NCBI GenBank assembly: GCA_002697005.1
Contig: NZUD01000059.1
Location: forward strand, 12,138-18,532
DNA length: 6,395 nucleotides
Direction of reading: 5' to 3'
Source of the DNA: Chloroflexota bacterium
GTDB lineage: Bacteria; Chloroflexota; Dehalococcoidia; UBA3495
Shown here: one piece after another, positions 1 to 5,502 of the stretch
How positions within the stretch are numbered: position 1 is the first letter of the stretch
How the letters are laid out: every line of letters begins with the position of its first letter
The notes under the pieces: generated by a model
What the model was told of the DNA's origin: nothing
Database searches by the model: none
What the model saw: only the letters and a program-made list of their open reading frames with translations
Translations under genes and position numbers: made by a program

Positions 1-870
1 GCTTTTCCCATGGCTGTCTTGGCCAGGTCGGGGTCTGTGAAGCCGATGAGAGAGTGGAACACGGTCCGGTTGCCGGAGAGAACATCGGCGCTTATCACGA
101 CACCGAGGCAACCAGACAGACCGTTGACACCTCTCAACAACGACATTCTTTCGCAATCGGATCGCACTCCGGCAACGAACCCTGAAGGTACGCCGCCTAA
201 CAATTCCAAAAGACCAGGCGTGTCTAGCATCTGAGCCGAGCGACCATCGAATGCGTCTAACGACGTCTCTGCGAGGATTCTTGCTCCTTGGGCGGTTTTG
301 CCTTGGCCAGAAGTTGCGACTCCCATCGTTTCATCCGCAGAATCCATGGATAAAATCGTGCCGAGTGCGTTAATGTCCCATACATCATGGCTTTCGGAGG
401 GGCCTTGAATCTCCGGCGTCTAAGTCAAGTCCGAAGCTTACTGGCAGTTCGAGAATGTCTTCAATGGCGAAATCGGCCTGGAAGGGAGTGACTATATCGC
501 GAGTCTTGAAATCAACGGCAATACGGCTACCGTGTTGAGGAGGCTAATGGCTATGGGCAGCACGGCGACGTCCATCCCCCAGAGTTTCTGGACTGATCAA
601 AGTGGTCAAAGCATCGTTGGAGAGTACGCGCTCCATGTCCAAGTAGATGCTGGAGCCATAACCATTAGGGATCACGGACATAAGCTTTGTCAGTTTGGCC
701 AGTCGTGCCGGGTCGGCAGGCGCAATAATCGCACTCGCGAATTTCACGTAGGGCACGGTCGTGGGTATTGGTGTGGCAGTCGGTTTGGCGGTAGCTTGAG
801 AAGGGGAAGCGGCAAAACCTGACTCGGTGGAACACGCTACTAAGAATAGAGCCGTACAGACGGCAGCCAA
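1..870 (-). pseudogene. Frameshifted lipoprotein gene, 3' end beyond left edge
   Basis: The family is not recognised. The N-terminus reads as a lipoprotein: a hydrophobic stretch ends in the lipobox LVAC (Cys coded near 834), followed by a Ser/Thr/Pro-rich linker (TATPIPTTVP), as in exported proteins tethered to a membrane. One frame runs from 870 to a TAG at 546-544. Protein-like sequence continues only if the frame changes: near the C5 run at 576-580 (giving MDVAVLPIAISLLNT), back near 520-525 (giving IAVDFKTRDIVTPF), and again near 412-420 (giving HDVWDINALGTILSM), after which it stays open to base 1. About 290 residues are visible. The only standard in-frame start is TTG at 870, which has no clear Shine-Dalgarno and would cut off the basic part of the signal peptide coded by 871-900. 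The gene lies just downstream of pyruvate kinase on the same strand, so it may be cotranscribed. Either a decaying gene or local sequence error would explain it; neighbouring genes are intact. Calling it one broken gene is well supported; its function is unknown. Confidence 0.72.
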
Positions 871-913
871 GAACGGCGCACGGCACTGGTTCTTCCTGCC
901 GAAGAGTAACGTG

Positions 914-2356
914 TTAATTCTGGGCGGTTACAGTTTGCTCTTCATTGACGTGGGCCAGGTATTCCCTCATGTCCAAGACTTGTACGGCGTTAGTGGTTCC
1001 CGAAACGCCTGGCAAGAAGCCGTGGACTATGGTCACGACATCGGTCTCTTCTATCGTCCCGCCTTCTAGGCCGGCTTGGATTACGGATGCCACCAGACCA
1101 GCCACGTCCCGCTGCGGAGGGATGACTCCGCCTGGCCGGATACCCCAGCCCATGCACAGCTTTTGCAGTACCGCGGGGTCGTGTGAAAAGGCGACAACGC
1201 TGGCGTTTGGTCGGAACCGAGACAACTCGAATGCTGCCCTTCCGGTGCTGGTAACCACCACCGGCTTCGAACCAAGAGAGCGAACCAACCGCGCCGCCGC
1301 AGATGTTATGGCTTGGGTGCGGTCCCTGGAACTCAAGTCGCTGAAGTACGGATAGATCGTCTCGGTCTCGGTTACGGTTGCATCGGCCATCTTGTATGCT
1401 TCGATTGGGTGCTGGCCGACCGCTGTTTCATCAGAGAGCATGACTGCGTCACACCGGTCTAGGACGGCGTTTGTTACGTCGGATATTTCGGCCCTGGTTG
1501 GCGCTGGGGCGACCACCATCGACCAGAGCATCTGGGTGGCTATCACTGATACTTTGCCCGCCTCGTTGGACTTAGCTACCAGTTGTTTCTGGACCAACGG
1601 CACTCGCTCCATCGGAATCTCAACGCCCAGATCCCCCCGGGCAACCATGATGCCATCGACCTCAGGCAGGATTGAATCTATGTTATCTACGCCCTCTCCG
1701 CGCTCTAGTTTGGCCATAACCAGCGCCTTGCTGCCGGCGGCGTTCAGGTGTTCGCGGGCGTAGAGTATGTCTTCAGCGGTCCGGACGAAGGATAGGCCGA
1801 CCCAGTCCACTCCGTGCTCAACACCAAATTTAAGGGCTACCTTATCGTGTTCGGTCAAAACAGGGTCGTCGATCGGTACGCCTGGCAGGTTAACGCCTTT
1901 GTACGAAGAGGCAACTCCGGAGGACTGAACGACAGCATCTACCCTGGATGAACTGGATGCTGTGACGGTGAGCCGGACGGTGCCGTCTGCGATGAATATG
2001 TTGTGGCCGGGCTTTATATTCCGGAAGGCCCCTGGGTTCGGAAATGGAAGTGCTCCTGGTTCATCCGTTTCTTCTTCCAAGACAAGGCCTACGATGTCGC
2101 CCGGGTTTAAGAGCACTGGTTCTTTCAGGGTCCCCAGGCGTAATTTGATGCCGCCTAGGTCCTGGAGAATGGCCACCGGGCGTCCGTGTTTCTCGGATAA
2201 CTTTCTGATGTTGGCGATGACCTCGGCGTGTTCGCTCAATGTGCCATGGGAGAAATTCAAACGGGCGCAGTCAATCCCCTGGCCGATCAGCTGGTCCAGC
2301 ATCTCTGGTTCCCTGGAAGAAGGCCCGATGGTGACCATGATTTTGGTCTTTCGCAT
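914..2356 (-). CDS. pyk: Pyruvate kinase
   Basis: Cytoplasmic glycolytic enzyme converting phosphoenolpyruvate and ADP to pyruvate and ATP. At 480 residues it is the usual full length. The N-terminus (RKTKIMVTIGP, then ARLNFSHG at 31-38) supplies Arg32, Asn34 and Ser36 of the active site. Asp66, Lys71 and Arg73 follow in QDLGGIKLRLG. The B domain spans roughly 75-165. The catalytic segment ALVMAKLERGEGV (211-223), with Lys216 and Glu218, fits the pyruvate kinase PROSITE signature as I recall it. Metal-binding ARGDLGVE (239-246, Asp242) and ATQML (Thr274) are present. The C-terminal domain, from about 350, has the TSTGRAAFELS and HGFLPGVSGTTN blocks. Oddities: the usual GP before the Lys/Glu in the DxxGPxxR motif is GI, LESM is LWSM, and SGETA is SDETA. 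The ATG at 2356 is set by a strong GAGGAGG site 8 nt upstream and by the family N-terminus. A terminator lies between it and the upstream LLM gene, so it probably has its own promoter. Confidence 0.96.
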   Translation of the reverse strand: MRKTKIMVTIGPSSREPEMLDQLIGQGIDCARLNFSHGTLSEHAEVIANIRKLSEKHGRPVAILQDLGGIKLRLGTLKEPVLLNPGDIVGLVLEEETDEPGALPFPNPGAFRNIKPGHNIFIADGTVRLTVTASSSSRVDAVVQSSGVASSYKGVNLPGVPIDDPVLTEHDKVALKFGVEHGVDWVGLSFVRTAEDILYAREHLNAAGSKALVMAKLERGEGVDNIDSILPEVDGIMVARGDLGVEIPMERVPLVQKQLVAKSNEAGKVSVIATQMLWSMVVAPAPTRAEISDVTNAVLDRCDAVMLSDETAVGQHPIEAYKMADATVTETETIYPYFSDLSSRDRTQAITSAAARLVRSLGSKPVVVTSTGRAAFELSRFRPNASVVAFSHDPAVLQKLCMGWGIRPGGVIPPQRDVAGLVASVIQAGLEGGTIEETDVVTIVHGFLPGVSGTTNAVQVLDMREYLAHVNEEQTVTAQN

Positions 2357-2364
2357 GAAGACTG

Positions 2365-2371
2365 CCTCCTC
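2365..2371 (-). promoter_or_regulatory. Shine-Dalgarno site of pyruvate kinase
   Basis: On the minus strand GAGGAGG lies 8 nt before the ATG at 2356. It is a near-perfect anti-16S match and fixes the start of the gene. Confidence 0.85.
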
Positions 2372-2394
2372 GAGTTTGGAACGGGGGATGGCTT

Positions 2395-2415
2395 TCGACT
2401 ATTCTAATTAGTCGA
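2395..2415 (-). promoter_or_regulatory. Operator-like inverted repeat over a likely -10 of pyk
   Basis: TCGACTA (2395-2401) and TAGTCGA (2409-2415) are perfect 7-bp inverted arms around a 7-nt centre. The right side contains the 8-bp palindrome CTAATTAG (2404-2411). On the minus strand the same bases include TAGAAT (2406-2401), a fair -10 hexamer about 45 nt upstream of the pyruvate kinase ATG. The -35 is not clear. The geometry suggests a repressor site over the promoter, or less likely a short 5'-leader hairpin. The repeat is seen directly; the function is inferred. Confidence 0.45.
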
Positions 2416-2506
2416 GCACTAAACCGATTTTTGAATCTGATTGTTCTTACTTATCGCAAATATAACAGACCGGTGAGTATTCTACGAACCGACAGCCACC
2501 AAAGAT

Positions 2507-2558
2507 TCAAAGCAAAAATAGCATCTCAACTTAACGCGGGATGCTATTTTTGTTTTGA
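2507..2558 (-). terminator. Hairpin terminator after the LLM gene (possibly bidirectional)
   Basis: The arms 2507-2525 and 2540-2558 pair over 19 positions, with one mismatch at 2512/2553 that could be a wobble pair in the plus-strand RNA. The inner 13 bp (CAAAAATAGCATC and its complement) are perfect, and the loop is 14 nt. On the minus strand the 3' arm ends in TTTTTG followed by CTTTGA, giving a U-rich tail. It begins about 33 nt past the LLM stop codon and lies about 150 nt before pyruvate kinase, so it should separate the two transcripts. The arms are AT-rich at their outer ends, so it could act on either strand, although only minus-strand genes flank it. Confidence 0.7.
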
Positions 2559-2561
2559 CCA

Positions 2562-2596
2562 ACTGATTGCTGATGGCTTTTAGTTGATCGCTAATT
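2562..2596. repeat. Five degenerate 7-bp tandem units, consensus GCTGATN
   Basis: Consecutive heptamers read ACTGATT, GCTGATG, GCTTTTA, GTTGATC and GCTAATT with no gaps. The last unit overlaps the LLM stop codon (2593-2591). The array directly precedes the terminator hairpin. It resembles the degenerate heptamer arrays seen between genes in various bacteria. No function is evident. Confidence 0.5.
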
Positions 2597-3754
2597 CCTG
2601 CTTGCGTCGAAGCGGTCTGTGGCCGCCTTGATCCCGACGTATCGGTTGGCCTGGAGTGCCTCGCGGCGTTCACTGGCCCACTCGTTCGAGGTTTGGATGC
2701 CCTGCAGGCTACCTTGGAAATAGGGCATCACGTATCGCGCCAGAAGTTCGTAGCTCCTGTGAATCTTGTCCCGAGGCGCCCAGTCTTCGACCCGCATCAT
2801 AAACTTACCGAATCCTCCAGTAAGTTCCTGTAGGCGTTCGATTCCGGCAATACAGTCGTCAGGTGTGCCGACGATCCACTGATTGTGGTCAACCATGTAG
2901 TCCACTATCTGATCTCGAGGTACGTCGGGAACCGCATTGCCCAGGGTGCGACCGAAGTATTCAGTGACTACGTTGCCCGCGCCTTCTTTGATGTCTTTGA
3001 CTGCCTGTTCTTTGCTGTCGGCCAGGTGCATGCCCATGACCACGCCCCAGTCTTCCCTGTGCATTACTTTGCCATGCTCGGCGGCCGTTTCCTCTGCGAT
3101 TGACCAGAGCTCAGCCAAGGAGGTCTTCCGGATGGTGTCGCGGGGCACGCTTAGAGATAAGACGGAAGCACCGTGCTTCCCGGCCAGAGTGACGCCTGCC
3201 GGCGATTCAACTGAGGCCACGGCTACGGGGACTATTGGGTTTTGGTAGGGCCGAAGTTGCAAGACAGCCTCATTCATCTCGAACCAGTCAGTTTTGACGG
3301 AGTAGGGCTCGGTGTCAGACATGAGCCGCATGATGGCGTCCAGGGACTCTTCCATCATCGCCCGTTGTTTTTCGGGTTTGATTCCTAGCATTAGAGCGTC
3401 TGAAGCCAATGCGCCGGGACCACAGCCGAGGATTACTCTGCCCCTGGTCAGGTGGTCGAGTTGGACCATCCGGTTCGCGACCATGAATGGGTGATGGTAA
3501 GGAAGACTGGTTACGCCGGTGCCCAGTCTGATGTGGCGGGTCCGTTCGGCGGCAGTGGCCATAAACAGTTCGGGGGAGGCGATGGTCTCCCAGCCTGCGC
3601 TGTGGTGTTCCCCGATATAGGCCTCGTCGAAGCCTAGGGTATCCAGCCACTGGAGGAGCTCGAGGTCTCGTTCCAAAGCCAGGGTTGGATTTTCACCCAC
3701 CCGGTGGAAAGGAGCCATGAAGACGCCGAATTTCATTCGATTGGGGATTGTCAT
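2591..3754 (-). CDS. LLM-class flavin-dependent monooxygenase, limonene 1,2-monooxygenase-like
   Basis: Bacterial luciferase-like TIM-barrel enzyme of 387 residues, predicted to use reduced flavin (FMN) and O2 to oxidise an organic substrate in the cytoplasm. The N-terminus MKFGVFMAPFH with GENPTLALERD (20-30), GEHHSAGWE (48-56), LGTGVTSLPYHHP (77-89), DHLTRGRVILGCGPG (100-114) and IVGTPDDCI (294-302) matches the subfamily often annotated as limonene 1,2-monooxygenase or alkanal monooxygenase. The substrate cannot be told from sequence; LLM enzymes include epoxidases, Baeyer-Villiger enzymes and desulfonating enzymes. The length fits the subfamily, with a charged C-terminal tail after about 350. 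The start at 3754 has AGAGGA (3762-3767) 7 nt upstream; a second ATG at codon 7 is less well placed. It sits alone between GNAT and a strong terminator, and no reductase partner is in the window. The family is certain; the substrate name is a family label only. Confidence 0.93.
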   Translation of the reverse strand: MTIPNRMKFGVFMAPFHRVGENPTLALERDLELLQWLDTLGFDEAYIGEHHSAGWETIASPELFMATAAERTRHIRLGTGVTSLPYHHPFMVANRMVQLDHLTRGRVILGCGPGALASDALMLGIKPEKQRAMMEESLDAIMRLMSDTEPYSVKTDWFEMNEAVLQLRPYQNPIVPVAVASVESPAGVTLAGKHGASVLSLSVPRDTIRKTSLAELWSIAEETAAEHGKVMHREDWGVVMGMHLADSKEQAVKDIKEGAGNVVTEYFGRTLGNAVPDVPRDQIVDYMVDHNQWIVGTPDDCIAGIERLQELTGGFGKFMMRVEDWAPRDKIHRSYELLARYVMPYFQGSLQGIQTSNEWASERREALQANRYVGIKAATDRFDASRN

Positions 3755-3761
3755 TTTTACA

Positions 3762-3809
3762 TCCTCTGTGAGTGTCTCAAAACGTGTTTGGGAATATAGG
3801 CTATTCTAA
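3762..3809 (-). promoter_or_regulatory. Promoter region and ribosome binding site of the LLM gene
   Basis: On the minus strand TTAGAATAG (3809-3801), containing a TAGAAT -10-like hexamer, lies 47 nt before the ATG. The Shine-Dalgarno AGAGGA (3767-3762) is 7 nt before it. The same nonamer occurs 43 nt before the pyruvate kinase ATG (2407-2399). TATATT at 3798-3793 is an alternative -10. I see no good -35, so the promoter call is tentative; the ribosome binding site is solid. Confidence 0.45.
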
Positions 3810-3815
3810 CATTCA

Positions 3816-3856
3816 GCTACTAGGGACATGAGTAGGTCCAGGGAGTGCCTAGTAGC
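3816..3856 (-). terminator. Inverted repeat spanning the GNAT stop codon, possible weak terminator
   Basis: GCTACTAGG (3816-3824) and CCTAGTAGC (3848-3856) are perfect 9-bp arms around a 23-nt centre. The GNAT TAG stop (3851-3849) lies inside one arm. On the minus strand the downstream arm is not followed by a T-run, so it is not a classic intrinsic terminator. It could slow read-through into the LLM promoter or protect the mRNA 3' end. Confidence 0.35.
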
Positions 3857-4352
3857 CAATAGTGTCGCTGCGGCGTTCCATCAAAAGAGTGTCGCGCCAA
3901 TGTCCATAGAGGCAGCCGATGCGTTCTCTTGTGCCCACTGACCGGAATCCGCAGGATGTGTGGAGGGCGATGCTGGCCTCATTCTCCACAAAGATCATAG
4001 CTTGGAGAGTCCAGACTCCTGATAACTCAGATGACGAGATCAAGGAGTCTAACAGAAGTTTTCCGGCGCCATTGCCTCGAAAGTGCTCGGCGACATACAC
4101 GCTCACTTCGGCCACACCAGAATAGGCGTCGCGAACCGACACCGGACTCAGGGCAGCCCAACCCACGACTTGGTCGTGGTCTTTGGCCACCAGTCGGCAG
4201 TCCGAACGATGGCTAGAGTTCCACCGTTCCCAGGCGGGAGCATCGGTCTCCACGGTGGCGTTACGGGTGGCGATGCCCTCTTCGTAAATCTGTTTGACCG
4301 CCTCCCAGTCCTCCGGACCCATGGTTTCGACGATGCAATTGGCAGTTTTCAT
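3849..4352 (-). CDS. GNAT N-acetyltransferase, phosphinothricin acetyltransferase-like
   Basis: Predicted cytoplasmic acetyl-CoA-dependent N-acetyltransferase of 167 residues. Its closest family resemblance is to the PAT/MnaT (YncA) group, which acetylates phosphinothricin, methionine sulfoximine or related amino acids. From the ATG at 4352 the protein opens with VETMGPEDWEAVKQIYEEGI, the usual family N-terminus. AEVSVYVAEHFRGNGAGKLL (81-100) holds the acetyl-CoA loop RGNGAG. NEASIALHTSCGFRSVG (124-140) and YGHWRDTLLMER (149-160) match the PAT C-terminal blocks. An upstream GTG at 4511 is in frame, but the 53 extra residues look untranslated and would use up most of the divergent promoter region, so I chose 4352. 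No strong Shine-Dalgarno is seen before 4352. It is divergent from the VOC gene and upstream of, but probably not cotranscribed with, the LLM gene. The fold is certain; the acceptor substrate is unknown. Confidence 0.9.
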   Translation of the reverse strand: MKTANCIVETMGPEDWEAVKQIYEEGIATRNATVETDAPAWERWNSSHRSDCRLVAKDHDQVVGWAALSPVSVRDAYSGVAEVSVYVAEHFRGNGAGKLLLDSLISSSELSGVWTLQAMIFVENEASIALHTSCGFRSVGTRERIGCLYGHWRDTLLMERRSDTIGY

Positions 4353-4408
4353 TCTTAAGTCGGCGTCCGTTACCCCGGCATTCTCAGTCCACTGGGATAC
4401 CGGGATAT

Positions 4409-4436
4409 TAAATACGATGATCCATTGTATGGTCAG
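4409..4436 (-). promoter_or_regulatory. Candidate promoter of the GNAT gene
   Basis: On the minus strand CTGACC (4436-4431) and TATTTA (4414-4409) are separated by 16 nt and resemble sigma70 -35 and -10 hexamers. The start of transcription would fall near 4402, leaving a leader of about 50 nt before the ATG at 4352. Its presence also argues against the upstream GTG start at 4511. The match is modest. Confidence 0.35.
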
Positions 4437-4533
4437 GGCCGAGCGAAGTAAACCAGGCAGCAGATCTAAGTGTTTGCTAGGCTCCCGCCCATGCGGCAGC
4501 CAAAGTGACACTCGCTAGGCAAACGTGGTATCT

Positions 4534-4573
4534 TTGCTGCTGGAATCACTACACAACATAACGGCAGGAGAGG
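4534..4573 (+). promoter_or_regulatory. Candidate promoter and ribosome binding site of the VOC gene
   Basis: AGGAGAGG (4566-4573) lies 7 nt before the ATG at 4581 and is a good Shine-Dalgarno. TTGCTG (4534-4539) and CATAAC (4557-4562), 17 nt apart, could be -35 and -10, but transcription would then start inside or just before the Shine-Dalgarno. The promoter part is doubtful and a start further upstream is possible. Confidence 0.4.
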
Positions 4574-4580
4574 TTGCGAG

Positions 4581-5006
4581 ATGCCTAAGATTAAGCACAT
4601 CGCCATTGCCACCCAGGACATTGACAGGACCGCTGGCTTTTATAAAGACGTGTTTGGATTGCGCGAGATAGCCAAATTGGAAAGTGCCAATGCTAACGGG
4701 TATTTCCTCAGCGATGGCAACGTAAACATGGCGATTCTGGACTTCCAAAATGATGCAGTTGCCGGAGAGCGCGGCAAGGACTACAGCGGAATTCACCACA
4801 TTGGTTTCGAGGTCGAAGACCTCGAAGATGTTGAGGCGAAGTTAGCAGCCAATAATTCGGCCCCCATGGACTCTGTAAATCAGGCCCTGGGCGTCGGGAT
4901 GGGCGGGCCTCGCCACGACAACGTTGAGATTAAGTACACCGGCCCCAACGGCGAGATGATTGACGTCTCGGCGCACGGCTGGGTTGGCACCCGTGGCTTC
5001 GACTAA
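4581..5006 (+). CDS. VOC-superfamily (glyoxalase/bleomycin-resistance fold) protein
   Basis: Small cytoplasmic metalloenzyme-like protein of 141 residues with the paired beta-alpha-beta-beta-beta modules of the vicinal oxygen chelate fold. Module one opens with IKHIAIATQDIDRTAGFYKD, putting the first metal-ligand candidate at His6. Module two opens at YSGIHHIGFEVEDLEDVEAK with His72/His73. The last strand is GPNGEMIDV, where Asp128 stands at the place usually taken by the metal-binding Glu of glyoxalase I and methylmalonyl-CoA epimerase. The first module has no obvious Glu ligand near AILDFQN, though Gln56 could serve, as a Gln does in methylmalonyl-CoA epimerase. The reaction cannot be assigned: lyase, epimerase, dioxygenase and drug-binding members share this fold. 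It is a single-gene unit, divergent from GNAT and convergent with the DUF35 gene, and ends just before a long hairpin. The start is set by AGGAGAGG 7 nt upstream. Confidence 0.9.
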   Translation: MPKIKHIAIATQDIDRTAGFYKDVFGLREIAKLESANANGYFLSDGNVNMAILDFQNDAVAGERGKDYSGIHHIGFEVEDLEDVEAKLAANNSAPMDSVNQALGVGMGGPRHDNVEIKYTGPNGEMIDVSAHGWVGTRGFD

Positions 5007-5011
5007 GCCGA

Positions 5012-5088
5012 CGGTTACATCAACCACAAACAGAAGAGCGGCCCGTCCATCGGACGGGCCGCTCTTCTGTTTGTGGTTGATGTAACCG
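5012..5088. terminator. Very long perfect hairpin between convergent genes, likely bidirectional terminator
   Basis: Arms 5012-5048 and 5052-5088 are exact reverse complements over 37 bp with a 3-nt loop (ATC). The inner part is GC-rich (GCGGCCCGTCC and its complement). Read on either strand, the GC stem is followed by TCTTCTGTTTGTGG, a broken T-rich tail. It begins 6 nt after the VOC stop and ends 4 nt before the DUF35 stop, exactly where a shared terminator is expected. The core alone would suffice; the outer 20 or more paired bases are unusually long and free of mismatches. Confidence 0.8.
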
Positions 5089-5092
5089 GTGA

Positions 5093-5500
5093 TTAAGCGG
5101 GTTTGAAGGCCAGGGCTGGGGACTCGTCATCCAGGTTCTCTGCATCCAGAATCATGTCCATGCCTGTCTCGATGGTCTGGGGGTTAGTCCCGTCGACTCC
5201 GTTGATCATGGCGCTGATGCGGGGACCTTCTTCAAGCGCCACTATCCCAGTGCAATAGGGTTTGTCTCGCCCGTAACCTTTTGCGGACATGGCAACGGGA
5301 ACTATGGAGATGCAGGTGAAGGTGCTCAGCTTGGCCTTGCCACTGAACTGGTGCCATTCCATATTGAACCCATGGCATTCCGGGCACATGGGCCGAGGTT
5401 CAGGAGAGAGGTGGCTGCAGTCCTGACACTTGACTCCAACCAATTTCTTTTCTTCTCTCAGCTTTTCGTAGAAAGCAGTGGATGTGAATTCAATAGGCAT
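5093..5500 (-). CDS. DUF35 zinc-ribbon/OB-fold protein, thiolase partner
   Basis: Acyl-CoA-binding OB-fold protein of 135 residues with an N-terminal rubredoxin-like zinc ribbon. After a helical lead-in (TAFYEKLREEKKL), zinc ligands are Cys25 and Cys28 (CQDC) and Cys39 and Cys42 (CPEC). The OB fold runs from about 50 to 130, with WHQFSGKAKLSTFTCI and the family-typical YCTGIVALEEGPRISAMI (82-99). Proteins of this family bind thiolases, as in the archaeal thiolase/HMG-CoA synthase complex and the Ltp2 aldolase/ChsH2-type complexes of steroid breakdown. They bridge partners or hold the CoA. The ATG at 5500 is 2 nt after the thiolase stop, with GGGAG 8 nt upstream partly inside the thiolase coding end, so the two are very probably translationally coupled subunits. 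Its own stop is 4 nt from the long hairpin, which ends the operon. Confidence 0.93.
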   Translation of the reverse strand: MPIEFTSTAFYEKLREEKKLVGVKCQDCSHLSPEPRPMCPECHGFNMEWHQFSGKAKLSTFTCISIVPVAMSAKGYGRDKPYCTGIVALEEGPRISAMINGVDGTNPQTIETGMDMILDAENLDDESPALAFKPA

Positions 5501-5502
5501 GA

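Noticed and set aside
412..580. Programmed ribosomal frameshifting in the lipoprotein gene
   Set aside because: Three changes in different directions, an in-frame TAG and a missing start codon fit decay or sequence error better than recoding.
532..822. Plus-strand frame across the lipoprotein pseudogene
   Set aside because: Its sequence is low in recognisable structure, while the minus strand shows a clear lipoprotein signal and linker.
945..1763. Plus-strand open frames inside the pyruvate kinase gene
   Set aside because: They are antisense to a clearly conserved gene and show no domain or ribosome binding site.
2482..2673. Short minus-strand reading frame across the terminator and LLM 3' end
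   Set aside because: It overlaps the LLM gene and runs through the hairpin, and its product has no family-like features.
4353..4511. N-terminal extension of the GNAT gene from a GTG at 4511
   Set aside because: The added 53 residues match no part of the family, the known N-terminus begins at the ATG at 4352, and the stretch holds a plausible promoter.
5012..5088. Transposon-like element (MITE) made by the palindrome
   Set aside because: There are no flanking target-site duplications or other terminal features, and the placement between two stop codons fits a terminator.
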